Shown in pieces: positions 54,801 to 63,747 of a stretch of 64,000 bases of DNA (position 1 is its first letter; each line of letters starts with the position of its first letter). The position numbers and the translations under genes were made by a program. The notes below the pieces were generated by a model. That model searched no databases. It saw nothing but the letters and a program-made list of their open reading frames with translations, and was not told where the DNA came from. Source of the stretch: Neoarius graeffei (Eukaryota; Chordata; Actinopteri; Siluriformes; Ariidae); the NCBI RefSeq assembly GCF_027579695.1, contig NC_083583.1, positions 23,271,099-23,335,098 of the forward strand. Reading direction: 5' to 3'.

Positions 54801-57800
54801 CAGTGCGTAATATTGAAGGACTAATGCCCCACTGCATTTGTATCTCTTAACTCCTGTCTAGAGTGCATCTGCCATCCCCAGTCATGTATTCTCCACCAAA
54901 CGCTACTTCTTTGACAATCCTCGACGATATGACAGTGACGACGATCTGGCCTGGGGATCATATCCTCAGAATTCTTCAACAAGGTAAAAACAGCCCGTCA
55001 ATACACACTGTATCACATTCAGCACAGCACAGGGAAATTGCAGCGTTCCTGAAGAGATGCTATATCGGACGAATTTAAAACCACAAAAAAAAAAAAATCA
55101 AATCCGATATTCTGTTTACTGCAGTATTTTGTCTGAATGCTGTTGAACACATGAATCTGATTGTTTAGAAGGTGTAAAAGTACACTATACACTGTGTGCA
55201 CAATTATTAAGCAAATGAGTACTCCAACCCTACCATTATTTCTATACATATTTTCCAACCCCAAGCTATACACACACTTGAATGCTAATTGGATTTAAGC
55301 ATTCTCGGGTGGTATTTATTTGTGTAATGAGGAAGGGTGTGGCCTAAAGTCATTAACACCCTATATTAAAGGTGTGCATTATTATTAGGCAGCTTCTTTG
55401 TCTCAGGCAAAATGGGCCAAAAAAGAGATTTAAGAGACACTGAAAAGATAAAAATTGTAAAATGCCTATCAGAGGGATGCAGCACTCTTGAAATAGCTAA
55501 GCTATTGAAACGTAACCACAGAACAATCAAGCATTTTCTTGCAAATAGTCAACAGAGCCGCAAAAAAAAAAAAAATGTGGAGAAGACGCAAATTAACCAC
55601 AAAAGACTTGAGAAGGATTAAACATGAAGCTACCAGGAACCCATTATCTTCTAGTGCCACCATATTCCAGAACTGCAACCTACCTGGAGTGTCCAGAAGG
55701 ACAAGGTGTTCGGTGCTCAGAGACATGGCCAAGGTAAGGAAGGCTGAAACACGACCACCACTAAACAAGACTCACAAGTTGAAACGTCAAGATTGGACCA
55801 AGAAATATCTGAAGACAGATTTTTCACAGGTTTTATGGATGGATGAAATGAGAGTGACTCTTGATGGACCAGATGGATGGGCCCATGGTTGGATAACTAA
55901 TGGACACACAGGACCACGTCGACTCAGAAGCCAGCAAGGTGGAGGAGGGGTACTGGTATGGGCTGCTATTATTAAGAATGAGCTAGTTGGACCATTTTGG
56001 GTTGAAGATGGACTTAAAATCAACTCCCAAACCTACTGCCAGTTTCTAGAAGATACATTCTTCAAGCAGTGGTACAGGAAGAAGTCTGCATCATTCAAGA
56101 AGGCCATGATTTTTATGCAGGACAACGCACCATCACTTGCATCCAAGTACTCCACTGCTTGGTGAGCCAGCAAAGGCCTTAAAGATGACAGAGTAATGAC
56201 ATGGACTCCTTCCTCACCTGACTTAAACCCTTTTGAGAACTTGTGGGCCATTCTTAAACGTGAGATTTACAGTGAGGGAAGACAATACACCACTCTGAAC
56301 AGCATTTGGGAGGCCGTGGTTGCTGCTGCACAAAAAAGGTGATGGTCAACAAATCAAAAAACTAAAACAGACAGACTCCATGGATGGAACGCTCATAGCA
56401 GTTATTGAAAAGAAGGGTGACTGTATTGGTCACTGAATATTTTTTAAATGCCAAGTGTTTATTTGTTACACTTACTCTAAAAATTAAAATAAACAAGTGA
56501 GATGGGAAAATTTTAGCTTTTCATTTTGTTGCATAATAATTCTGCATACTAAATGTTGCCTAATAATTGTGCACACTTACTGTATATATTCCCCTGAGAA
56601 AGCCTAAACTCCCTTTTCCTTTGTTAAACATACAGGTTTTAGGTTTATTAACAATTTGGATTGACTGAGAGTACTTATTTGTTCAACGATAAAATTACTT
56701 CTCAGGAATACAACTTGCCTAATACAGTGGTGCTTGAAAGTTTGTGAACCCTTTAGAATTTTCTATATTTCTGCATAAATATGACCGAAAACATCATCAG
56801 ATTTTCACACAAGTCCTAAAAGTAGATAAAGAGAACCCAGTTAAACAAATAAGACAAAAATATTATACTTGGTCATTTATTTATTGAGGAAAATGATCCA
56901 ATATTACATATCTGTGAGTGGCAAAAGTATGTGAACCTCTAGAATTAGCAGTTAATTTGAAGGTGAAATTAGAGTCAGGTGTTTTCAATCAATGGGATGA
57001 CAAATCAGGTGTGAGTGGGCACCCTGTTTTATTTAAAGAACAGGGATCTATCAAAGTCTGATCTTCACAACACATGTTTGTGGAAGTGTATCATGGCACG
57101 AACAAAGGAGATTTCTGAGGACCTCAGAAAAAGCATTGTTGATGCTCATCAGGCTGGAAAAGGTTACAAAACCATCTCTAAAGAGTTTGGACTCCACCAA
57201 TCCACAGTCAGACAGACTGTGTACAAATGGAGGAAATTCAAGACCATTGTTACCCTCCCCAGGAGTGGTCGACCAACAAAGATTACTCCAAGAGCAAGGC
57301 GTGTAATAGTCGGTGAGGTCACAAAGGACCCCAGGGTAACTTCTAAGTTCTGTCCATGAACTGAATCGCAAGAGAAGGTGGGCCATGCAGCAAGACAACG
57401 ACCCTAAGCACACAAGTCGTTCTACCAAAGAATGGTTAAAGAAGAATAAAAGTTAATGTTTTGGAATGGCCAAGTCAAAGTCCTGACCTTAATCCAATCG
57501 AAATGTTGTGGAAGGACCTGAAGTGAGCAGTTCATGTGAGGAAACCCACCAACATCCCAGAGTTGAAGCTGTTCTGTACGGAGGAATGGGCTAAAATTCC
57601 TCCAAGCCGGTGTGCAGGACTGATCAACAGTTACCGGAAACGTTTAGTTGCAGTTATTGCTGCACAAGGGGGTCACACCAGATACCGAAAGCAAAAGGTT
57701 CACATACTTTTGCCAGTCACAGATATGTAATATTGGGTCATTTTCCTCAATAAATAAATGACCAAGTATAATATTTTTGTCTCATTTGTTTAACTGGGTT

Positions 57801-58582
57801 CTCTTTATCTACTTTTAGGACTTGTGTGAAAATCTGATGATGTTTTCGGTCATATTTATGCAGAAATATAGAAAATTCTAAAGGGTTCACAAACTTTCAA
57901 GTACCACTGTAATTGTGCACACAGCGTATTGTCAAACGTATGCTGATATCTGACCATCACACCCATATGTGGTTCTTCTCCAAACTGTTGCCACAAAGAG
58001 GGAAGCAATCATTTGTCTAGAAAGTCTATATTCTGTAGCTTTACTGTACATTTTCCATTCACTAAACTCAGAAGCCTAAACATGTTCCAGCATGACACTG
58101 CCTCTGTGCACAATGCGAGCTCAGTGTCCTGCACTCGAGTGTCCCTGACCTCAACCCCACTGAACACCTTTGGGATGAACTGGAATGCTGAATGCACCCC
58201 AGGCCTCATCACACATCATCACTGTCTGACCTCACTAATGGCTGAATGAACACAAATCCCCACAGCCACGCTCCAAACTCTAGTGGAAAGCCTTCGCAGA
58301 AGAATGGAGGCTATAATAACAGTAAAGGGGACTATCAAGGATGGGATGTTCAAAAAGCACGTGTGTGTGTGTGTGATGGTCAGGTGTCTATAAACGTCTG
58401 CATACTGGAAATAAAATAGTTAGTTTTGGCGAATTGTTGCGGTGTAAGACGAACAAGACCATGAATAGCTTCTGTTTCTCAGTTTGTCCTCAGACTGCTA
58501 TGACTGGGGCAGCCGAAGCAGCAGCTTCCTTATAAACCTGGGTGGAGAAAATCAGCGATCGTCACCAGGCCTAAACCATTAA
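41519..58582 (+). CDS. gpr137b: GPR137B-like lysosomal seven-transmembrane protein (7 exons)
   Basis: Coding exons: 41519-41920, 43952-44001, 45138-45360, 46243-46392, 46511-46639, 54862-54983, 58483-58582. Total 1176 nt, 391 residues plus stop, close to human GPR137B (about 400). All introns are GT/AG and all phases fit (0, 2, 0, 0, 0, 2). Seven hydrophobic helices are spread over exons 1 and 3-5. Telling motifs: [58 protein letters not shown] and the tail [17 protein letters not shown], which points to GPR137B rather than GPR137 or GPR137C. GPR137 proteins sit in lysosomal membranes and are reported to affect Rag GTPase and mTORC1 activity. The start is the ATG at 41519; a GTG-led extension upstream is not used. 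The gene is intact despite dense transposons in introns 2, 3, 5 and 6. Confidence 0.93.
42455..42929. mobile_element. MITE copy 1 in gpr137b intron 1
   Basis: Starts GTTATTCCACAAAATCGAG and ends ATGTGGATAGAATAA. It has two foldback pairs: the left end with GATTGAGTGGAATAAC, and TTATTCTATCCATGTTCACTGG with the right end. Same layout as the copy at 45549. Confidence 0.75.
42951..43088 (+). mobile_element. 5'-truncated SINE with (ATGG)n tail, 13-bp duplication
   Basis: AGTCACTTAACTG at 42938-42950 and 43089-43101. Only the 3' 110 bp of the SINE is present (TGATGACCTGGCGACTTGTCC...GGATAAGCGG), followed by six or seven ATGG units. A tail of this kind is typical of RTE-mobilised sequences. Confidence 0.9.
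43952..44001 (+). CDS. gpr137b: gpr137b exon 2 (50 nt)
   Basis: [16 protein letters not shown] between acceptor TTCACAG and donor GTAAGG; ends in phase 2. A cytosolic loop after helix 3, nearly the same as in GPR137B of other vertebrates. Too short for ORF scans. Confidence 0.9.
44131..44932. mobile_element. TTAA-flanked nonautonomous element in intron 2
   Basis: TTAA at 44127-44130 and 44933-44936. Inverted ends AGCTAGACTACCTTTCA and AGCTAGACGGCCTTTCA. No ORF. Contains a 28-bp perfect palindrome at 44283-44310. Same target and AG start as the two THAP-bearing elements. Confidence 0.8.
45138..45360 (+). CDS. gpr137b: gpr137b exon 3 (residues 151-225)
   Basis: Acceptor GTCTCAG, donor GTATAT. 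Encodes helices 4 and 5 ([20 protein letters not shown] and [18 protein letters not shown]) and SIYLESK. Confidence 0.92.
45549..46157. mobile_element. MITE copy 2 in gpr137b intron 3, with SINE inside
   Basis: Same family and order as 42455-42929, including TTTTATTCCATATTTTGT and TAGCCTAGTAGTAGAGTAGCC. A SINE fragment (45681-45769) is inserted in it. Confidence 0.78.
45681..45769 (-). mobile_element. SINE 3' fragment, 14-bp target duplication
   Basis: AACAGAGCATTTTT at 45667-45680 and 45770-45783. Only the reversed tail and the last 70 bp are present. Confidence 0.9.
46243..46392 (+). CDS. gpr137b: gpr137b exon 4 (residues 226-275)
   Basis: [11 protein letters not shown], helix 6 with [11 protein letters not shown], and [12 protein letters not shown]. 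Acceptor GGTTACAG, donor GTAAGT. Confidence 0.93.
46511..46639 (+). CDS. gpr137b: gpr137b exon 5 (residues 276-318)
   Basis: [16 protein letters not shown] and helix 7 [15 protein letters not shown], then the basic [10 protein letters not shown]. Acceptor CCTGCAG, donor GACAGG|GTGAGG. Confidence 0.93.
47034..47699 (+). mobile_element. TTAA-flanked THAP element (Kolobok-like) in intron 5
   Basis: TTAA at 47030-47033 and 47700-47703. Ends AGTGCATATCACGGGG and AGTGCATATCCTAGACC share the first 10 bases. 666 bp, with a THAP start exon inside and a TGACGTCA at 47244-47251. The transposase is missing. Confidence 0.75.
47360..47527 (+). pseudogene. THAP-domain first exon, degenerate
   Basis: [20 protein letters not shown] and HRFPKD give the first Cys pair and the FP landmark of a THAP domain. 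After about residue 28 the frame no longer matches; the +1 frame reads EKWERLVYT, the usual next part, so there is a small indel. CCACAG|GTAACG looks like the original donor. Confidence 0.65.
48140..48500 (-). repeat. Two joined old repeats (fish repeat plus SINE remnant)
   Basis: 48140-48306 matches 11463-11700 (CCTTTATTTGTCACATG...GGGACCTTGCTCAAG). 48307-48500 is a minus-strand SINE head with CATGTCTTTGGACTGT and the reversed B box GGGTTCAAACCC. Confidence 0.75.
48566..48889. repeat. Two (TA)n arrays around a GC-rich piece
   Basis: (TA)n at about 48566-48623 and 48822-48878, then a short (CA)n. The 190 bp between them (GGTACCTACTTCCGTCTGG...GGCGTGGGAAGGACTTTGA) is GC-rich, non-coding and unlike its surroundings; probably a 5'-truncated retroposon with TA-repeat target preference. 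Confidence 0.7.
48892..50361 (+). mobile_element. Tc1-like element (GTGCATCTC ends)
   Basis: TA on both sides (48890-48891, 50362-50363). Inverted ends GTGCATCTCAAAAAATTAGA. 1470 bp. Inserted at a TA between CA-repeats. Different family from copies A-C. Confidence 0.9.
49158..50101 (+). pseudogene. Tc1-like transposase with Asp for the catalytic Glu (DD34D)
   Basis: Starts [14 protein letters not shown]. In-frame stops after HKEGKP, after IVKKS and after STFCI, otherwise readable to GKGAPTKY and TGA. Catalytic LFSDEST and QQDLAPTHS are kept. The third site reads [14 protein letters not shown] (Asp) where the family has GAG (Glu), 34 residues after the second Asp. Inactive. Confidence 0.85.
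50951..52516 (+). mobile_element. Tc1-like element copy B
   Basis: TA on both sides (50949-50950, 52517-52518) and the same CAGTGGTGCTTGAAAG ends as copy A. 1566 bp. Intron 5 of gpr137b. Confidence 0.93.
51318..52296 (+). pseudogene. Tc1 transposase copy B
   Basis: ATG at 51318, but the third codon is TGA where copy C has CGA (Arg). Open after that through [22 protein letters not shown] and [10 protein letters not shown]. About 75 nt covering the glycine-rich loop after NLIPSVK is missing, which shifts the frame; the rest ([27 protein letters not shown] stop) is open from 51910. Confidence 0.88.
53216..53585 (+). mobile_element. SINE, 11-bp target duplication
   Basis: AGATTCTTACC at 53205-53215 and 53586-53596. 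Full-length copy. Confidence 0.9.
53645..54009 (+). mobile_element. SINE with shortened A box
   Basis: Full body and tail, followed by an A-run. The head lacks seven or eight bases of GGTGGTGTAGTGGTTAGC, so the A box is damaged. Target duplication not clear. Confidence 0.85.
54357..54729 (+). mobile_element. SINE, 12-bp target duplication
   Basis: ATTTTTAAGCCA at 54345-54356 and 54730-54741. Good reference copy: A box GGTGTAGTGGTTAGCG, B box GGTTCGAGCCCC, tail GATAAAGCGGCTAGAGATAA. Confidence 0.93.
54862..54983 (+). CDS. gpr137b: gpr137b exon 6 (C-terminal tail)
   Basis: After an 8.2-kb intron full of transposons. [20 protein letters not shown] with DDDLAW, the most distinctive GPR137B tail motif. 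Acceptor GTCTAG, donor ACAAG|GTAAAA, phase 2. Confidence 0.92.
55190..56582 (+). mobile_element. Tc1/mariner element with DD37E transposase (Traveler-like)
   Basis: TA on both sides (55188-55189, 56583-56584). Inverted ends CACTGTGTGCACAATTATTA and, from the right, CAGTAAGTGTGCACAATTAT. 1393 bp in intron 6 of gpr137b. DD37E elements (ITmD37E of mosquitoes; Traveler/TRT of vertebrates) are a separate group from Tc1 DD34E. Confidence 0.85.
55412..56436 (+). pseudogene. DD37E transposase, broken
   Basis: Starts [20 protein letters not shown], with a helix-turn-helix ([20 protein letters not shown]). A frameshift at an A-run near 55564, then open from the second helix-turn-helix to [17 protein letters not shown] (first Asp), [10 protein letters not shown], and [11 protein letters not shown] (second Asp). 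After STAW comes TGA, then the frame continues to [11 protein letters not shown] (Glu). Counting through the stop there are 37 residues between the second Asp and the Glu. A further shift near 56335 precedes the end. Confidence 0.85.
56725..57909 (+). mobile_element. Tc1-like element copy C, internally deleted
   Basis: TA on both sides (56723-56724, 57910-57911), ends as copies A and B. 1185 bp: about 385 bp of the transposase is missing. Confidence 0.92.
57093..57690 (+). pseudogene. Tc1 transposase copy C
   Basis: ATG at 57093 with [17 protein letters not shown] and an open DNA-binding domain to DPRVTSK. Then sequence jumps to the region before the second catalytic Asp (CAAGACAACGACCC), removing the first catalytic site. 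Short TTCT-like homology sits at the join. Further small indels follow. Confidence 0.88.
57925..58400 (+). pseudogene. Old Tc1-like remnant of a third family
   Basis: CAGCATGACACTGCCTCTGTGCACAA (second catalytic zone, HDTA-VH), CTGACCTCAACCCCACTGAACACCTTTGGGATGAACTGGAA (the PDLNP.EHLWDEL zone), and AACTCTAGTGGAAAGCC (LVESL). CTGACCATCACACCCATATGTG at the left mirrors GTGATGGTCAGGTGTC at the right. Confidence 0.6.
58483..58582 (+). CDS. gpr137b: gpr137b last coding exon
   Basis: Acceptor TTTCTCAG. One base completes the split codon, then 32 codons with [13 protein letters not shown], matching the YDWG tail of GPR137B, and stop TAA at 58580-58582. The phase match with exon 6 supports it. Confidence 0.85.
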
Positions 58583-59389
58583 CACCAGAGCTCCGTATAT
58601 TGCTGTTTGTAAATCCTCTGATGCACTGCACTTTAACATGGACATCTGCGTATATGGGCCTTTACAGTTGACTAACACTTCTGAGGCACACGCCAGCCAG
58701 GAAGGGGATTGTGCAAAGCGAGATCTAAGTTAGGCATGGGTTACCATGGTGATCATGGCTAAGTGATGCACAGGTTACCATGGTAACCCTGTCTGATTGC
58801 ATTGTAATCTCTCACACTGTAACTAATGTAAAAAGGTACACTAATCAAGATTTCAGCCGTCACGTCTTCAATCAAAAGGCCACAAACGTCACATGTAAGC
58901 TGTAACTGTTACTGTAGTACACACTTATAGGTAAACCTAGTAGGAATCTGTATACACTAATTATTCTTGCTTGCACGCGGACACACACACACACACAGTT
59001 CAGTTATAAATCATCGTATGGAATCAAAGAAATCTTTAAAAAAATCTTAATTGGAGTACCTTTAACTCTGTTGAGCACTAATAACTTCACCTAACATACG
59101 GTATAGGTCACTATCATATACACGAGTGAAAACAACCTTAAAATAAGCTATTATTTACAGCATGAACACGTTATTTGCTATATTTGTGTTGATAATAATA
59201 GAAAATAGAAAAAGACAAGAAATACTGTTCCTGTTCCAGCAGTTATTCCTGTTAAAGGAATAAAAAGTCTTTATTTATTCTGCAGTATTTCATACCCTTT
59301 ATTCAAGCTATTTGTGAAAATAAGCCGTCAGTGGGATTGTTGGTTAAAAGTACTGTATTTTGTTCAACACAAGATTGTAAACGTTCACC
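58583..59389 (+). other. gpr137b: Probable gpr137b 3' UTR
   Basis: Non-coding from the stop to the AATAAA at 59390. Holds the paired RFX-like sites at 58739-58788. The extent is inferred only from the polyadenylation signal. Confidence 0.45.
58739..58788. promoter_or_regulatory. Two RFX X-box-like palindromes
   Basis: GGTTACCATGGTGATC (58739-58754) and the perfect 16-bp palindrome GGTTACCATGGTAACC (58773-58788). The latter fits the known RFX-family site GTT(A/G)CCATGG(T/C)AAC. Confidence 0.5.
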
Positions 59390-59395
59390 AATAAA
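59390..59395 (+). terminator. gpr137b: Candidate polyadenylation signal for gpr137b
   Basis: AATAAA about 810 bp after the stop codon, followed within 40 bp by a T/GT-rich stretch (TATTTTGATGTTTG ... TGTGTTGTTTG). Confidence 0.5.
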
Positions 59396-59514
59396 GAAAT
59401 ATTTTGATGTTTGAAAAGGAAATGTGTTGTTTGCCACAACCAAAAATCTGAAACAGCTAAATTGTTACTGTTAGTTTTACCTTAAAGCAAATATTTTAAT
59501 AGTAGCACCATTTT

Positions 59515-60053
59515 CACTCACCAGCCACTTTATTAGGAACACCCATCCACCTGCTGTTTTACGCAGTCATCTAAATCAGCCGATCTCTTGCCAGCAGCAC
59601 AATGAATAAAATCATGCAGATACAAAGCAAGAGCTTGAGTTCATGTTTACTTCAAACATCAGAACAGGAAAAATTGTGATCTCTGTGAGTGGCATGGGTG
59701 TTGGTTTGAGCCAGATGGACTGGTTTGAGTATTTCAGAACCTGCTGATCTCCTGGGGTTTTCACACACAACAGTCTCTAGAGTTACACAGAATGGTGCGA
59801 AAAACAAAAAACACTGAGTAAGCGACAGTTCTGTGGGTGGAAACAAACGCCTTGTTGATCAGAGGAAAACGGCCAGATTGGTTCGAGCTGCCAGGAAGGA
59901 TATAGTAACTCATAGCAACTCTTTACAACCGTGGTGAGCAGAAAAGCATCTCAGCATGCAACAGCAGAAGACCACATTGGGTTCCACTCCTGCCAGCCAA
60001 GAACAGGAATCTTAGAATCAAAACAAGTTCCTATTAAAAGTGGCCAGTGAGTG
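59515..60053. mobile_element. TIR element (CACTCAC-GCCACTTTATTAGGAAC ends)
   Basis: The left end CACTCACCAGCCACTTTATT is mirrored by the right end ...AAAAGTGGCCAGTGAGTG. 539 bp, no ORF of note. A fragment of the same right end is at 16115. Confidence 0.75.
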
Positions 60054-60426
60054 TATGACATTATTGAATACTCGATTCTGATTGGTCAGAAGGTGTTGAT
60101 TAATTTTCTATAAAAGCAGCTCTGACACTAGTTCTGGCTGCAAAGTTTATATTAAATGCGCTCACTCTAATAGTTGTTCATTTTTAACAATTTATACAAT
60201 GGCTTGTGTACATGGCTGATGCTCCACATAAAAATAAATTGCTGACATGGCTGTTGAAGTTTTCTGTGAGGAGAAATCTGTTTATTTAACATTTTCAGAA
60301 GGAGTCTCCAGTGTCGGTGCTTGTAACAGTAAAAATTAAATTGTAATACTATTTATTTATTTATTACGATACAGGAAAATCTTCAGGGAAGTGGCTTTCA
60401 AGTGAGAGAGAAAGAAAAAGGCTAAG
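60054..60426. repeat. Dispersed repeat (ACTCGATTCTGATTGGTCAG)
   Basis: TATTGAATACTCGATTCTGATTGGTCAGAAGG... shares its start with the repeat at 2256. No coding sequence. Confidence 0.45.
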
Positions 60427-61184
60427 TAAGGCCCTGTTTACATTATTTCGAATCAGCGGATCATCAGATTAACATTTTTAAAACGATTCGCGTACACACA
60501 CAAAATTTCTGTGCCCGCAACAAAACCGTTCCCCGTGCACACAGCAACGCCAATACATGGATACGCTAATCACATGACCAATTAGATGGCACGTCACATG
60601 ATCCCAGTGCATATCGGGCATGCGCAAGTCACTCACCACTTGCAAGAGGAAGGATGTCGTTGTAAAAAATGAAGTATGCCAGTCTGTTATCGGCGGTACT
60701 GGTACTACAATGACGCCTTTTTTACACCGTGTATGGCCTTCGTGTTTATGCTAGAAGGATCTAACAGTGTTCGGTACACTCTTCACCTCGCAGAACGGCC
60801 GTTTTTTGCGATTACAACAAGACTATTTAGTGCTACAGTAACCAACACACTTCCTGTATTGCTCATTCACTTAATGACTTCCTCAACACACTTCCTGTAT
60901 TGCTCATTCACATGACCAACGTGGCATGACCAACGCCAGCGAATCAGGAAGGTGGATGTCACAGTGACGTTGTCCAATGACGTCAGCTAGAGCTCAGCAC
61001 TGCGTATCCTCGTTCCTCAATGTTTACACAGCACCGGATCAGATACGTACTGGGTTGAATACGTGGGCCCTGGCGGATTCAAACTGTTCCGCCTGTGGAG
61101 TCGTTTTCCGGTGTTTTAATGTGCACGGACAGTGCATCTGCAACGAAAACGATACGGATACGGTCTAATGTAAACACCACCTAA
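60427..61184. mobile_element. MITE with TGTTTACAT-type ends
   Basis: Left TAAGGCCCTGTTTACATTA and right TAATGTAAACACCACCTAAG are inverted. About 755 bp. A CTAAG at both edges may be the target duplication. Weak ORFs (60676-60915) are not convincing. Confidence 0.6.
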
Positions 61185-62430
61185 GAGTACAATGGTTTCG
61201 AGCTGATATACCTTAACTGAAATGAGGGACTGATTTGTTTAACAGATGTTTCACAACATTAAAAGATAACTATAAATGAAGAAAATGTATGACCTATTCT
61301 TTAATTAATAAAAATGCCAAACAAACATTGGCAATTTCCTGTGATACAGGAGGAATAAAACAATTCAGGACAGGCTGTTATTGGAAAATAATCAGTCATT
61401 GATTATTCTCTTAGAACAGTACACTCTAATGTTTTTTCCCTATTTAAATATAAGCTCATTGAAACTGTGAATTGGTATGGAGATCTACCAATATGTATTC
61501 AAGACCAGATGAGCAAATAGCAAAATTTCACACATTTCTTTCACATTTCCATGACATTTGATCAATTTTCTATGCATTTTCTATGATTTATTATAAATGA
61601 TCAAGAACTCTGAAAACCTATATTTGGTTTTTATAGACTGCTTCACATCTTAAGAGTGTTTTGAAAAATTAATCCTTTGCACGTAATCAAAGAATGAACA
61701 CAGACACATCCGATGACTGACAGATTTATTCCTCCTTTTAAATAAATAGATTTGACAAGTTCACAAAAACAAATGAGTCATTAGAATGCACAGAGTGAAG
61801 AGAGCTGGAAAAAAAAACCACTTTTACAAATGGTGCAAAATCAGGACTAATTAAAAGAAATTAAAAAAAAAAAAAAAAAAAATCACACACCAGCCACTCT
61901 TTTTGAAGGAGTGTATTTGTGACTCGTCACCTGCAGACTGGCTTCAGGTGACCTCAGATGCTGTACTCAGAGTACTTCCTACTTTAATACATTTACAATC
62001 CTTTCTTAAACGATTCAATTAAAAAAAAAAAAAAAAACAAAATCGGTATTGCTCATTTAAAGCACAGAAGGCCAAAATCACAGTCACGGAAAATGAATCA
62101 GTTTTCGCAAGGATCATATTTGAGTCCTTTTAGTCCCCTTTTCATCACTGATGTTCATTGAAGAACAGATAAGAAAATGATAAGAAAACATAGGAACATA
62201 GACTTTAAACTCAATCTATTTAGTAGTGAAATTTCCTGTATGTGAGCTGCTTTACAAATTGCATTTTGTAACTTTAAGGCAGACAAGTGGAACACGCAGG
62301 ATGCTGTGGAGCTCGAGAAAATCATACAAACGCCACACACACATAGCTGCTCTTAGTCATGGATCTTCACGATTACAGGTTGTACATTCTCATCTCCCCA
62401 CATGAACACCATCGACCAGTGTTGTATGTA
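61185..62430. other. Gene-free AT-rich stretch
   Basis: No exon-like ORF. A-runs at 61861-61882 and 62019-62037. TTTATT/AATAAA motifs on the minus strand near 61727 and 61741 would suit the 3' end of a convergent gene beyond the window, but nothing else supports this. Confidence 0.35.
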
Positions 62431-62439
62431 GAGTCAACT

Positions 62440-63390
62440 CAAGTATTATTGGCACCGTTCATGAGAATAAGCAAAAATGAACACACACTGAGTAAGCTGC
62501 CAGTTTATTAGACACATCTTAGCATCTGGATTAATTTTACTTGCTGTAATGGACCACCCAAAAAAATAAAATAAAATGGTCGGGGGTGGTACTATGATTC
62601 TCCCTTCACATCCACTGACAGCGTACACACAGCAAGAAATCAGCAATGATATACTTAGAAAGTGCACCCAATAAACTGGCAACCCAGTGTAAAAACAGCG
62701 AACTCAAGTAGCCGTCACCCTTCATGAAAACTCGCCAGATTGACTGTAGAAGCTAAACACGACCATGAATAGCTGTGCTTACTCATTTTGGGGAACTACT
62801 TACAGTAGCTTTGCTTTAATTAATGTTCATATTTTTCTTAAAGTAAAATAAAACAAATAAAATGACATACACTGCAATATTTTTTTTCTTTTTCACCCCA
62901 ATTTAGTCAAATCCCACACCCACCAGCCAGCTCTCCCCATCACACAACAGCTATCAATCAGGGAGGCTGAAGTTGAGCATGTGCCTTCTGTGAGACATAT
63001 GAAGCCAACCGTATCTTTTCAGGGCAGCACTCTGAAACTCAGAGGAAAGCACCATCTGCCCTCTTTGGCATACATCAGCTCACAGATGCCCATGATTGGC
63101 TCATGCCATTGTGATTGACAGAGGGAGGGAGAGGTATTCCATCCCTCCCACCCAGACAGCATGGCCAAGTTTGATCACTTGGACTCCCAGAGATGGATGG
63201 CTGTGGCATTGCTTGGATTTAAACAATATTATTGGCATTCCTAAGGGAGAAAAAAAAAGCCAAACCAAGCCAAAGTGTGCTTTAAAAAAAAACACCACAC
63301 ACACACACACAACACCACACTGTGTGACTTTCCCAGACAAAGGGAAGCTTCTGCAAATATTAACCGGAGGGGTGCCAATAATTTCCTTTG
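62440..63390. mobile_element. Possible TIR element (TATTATTGGCACC) with SINE inside
   Basis: AAGTATTATTGGCACCG near 62440 and GGGGTGCCAATAATTTC near 63370 are inverted. Between them is a separate repeat at 62890-63220. Ends and target duplication were not resolved. Confidence 0.4.
62890..63220 (-). mobile_element. Second SINE-like fish repeat
   Basis: Landmarks CACCCCAATTTAGTCA, CCAGCTCTCCCCATCACA, GAGACATATGAAGCCA, GGAGGAAAGC-like GAGGAAAGCACCATCTGCCC and GATGGATGGCTGTGGCATTGCTTGGATTT match a common fish repeat that normally ends in a tRNA-like GGATTCGAAC. The final motif has decayed here. Confidence 0.5.
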
Positions 63391-63697
63391 TAATAAACAA
63401 TCCGTGTTTGAACAAATTTTGTGCCAAAAAATGATGACAACTGCATGCAGCACTCCAGTATGACTATCGAAATTACTTCTTGTATGTCGGTTTTATTCCA
63501 TACTTGAATTTTCATGAAGGGTGACTAGAATTCTTCAGTTGTTTGTATTGTGTATGTGTACAGAAAAATATGCGGCAGCAGCTTCCACTTACACACTTAA
63601 AGTGGTCGGACCTCACAAGAGAACCAAAATTTGGGGGTGGGGGGGTGTTTCAGTCCAAATCCCACTGTAATGAAGAAGGAAATTCATTCATTCTCTC

Positions 63698-63702
<5 letters not shown>

Positions 63703-63745
<43 letters not shown>
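63703..63745. repeat. (CA)n microsatellite
   Basis: About 21 CA units after CTCTCCCT. No gene nearby. Confidence 0.95.

Positions 63746-63747
<2 letters not shown>

Noticed and set aside
60676-61168. ORFs at 60676-60915 and 60977-61168
   Set aside because: Inside a TIR-bounded MITE, with no family resemblance.
61861-62037. A-runs as processed-pseudogene tails
   Set aside because: No coding sequence precedes them on either strand.
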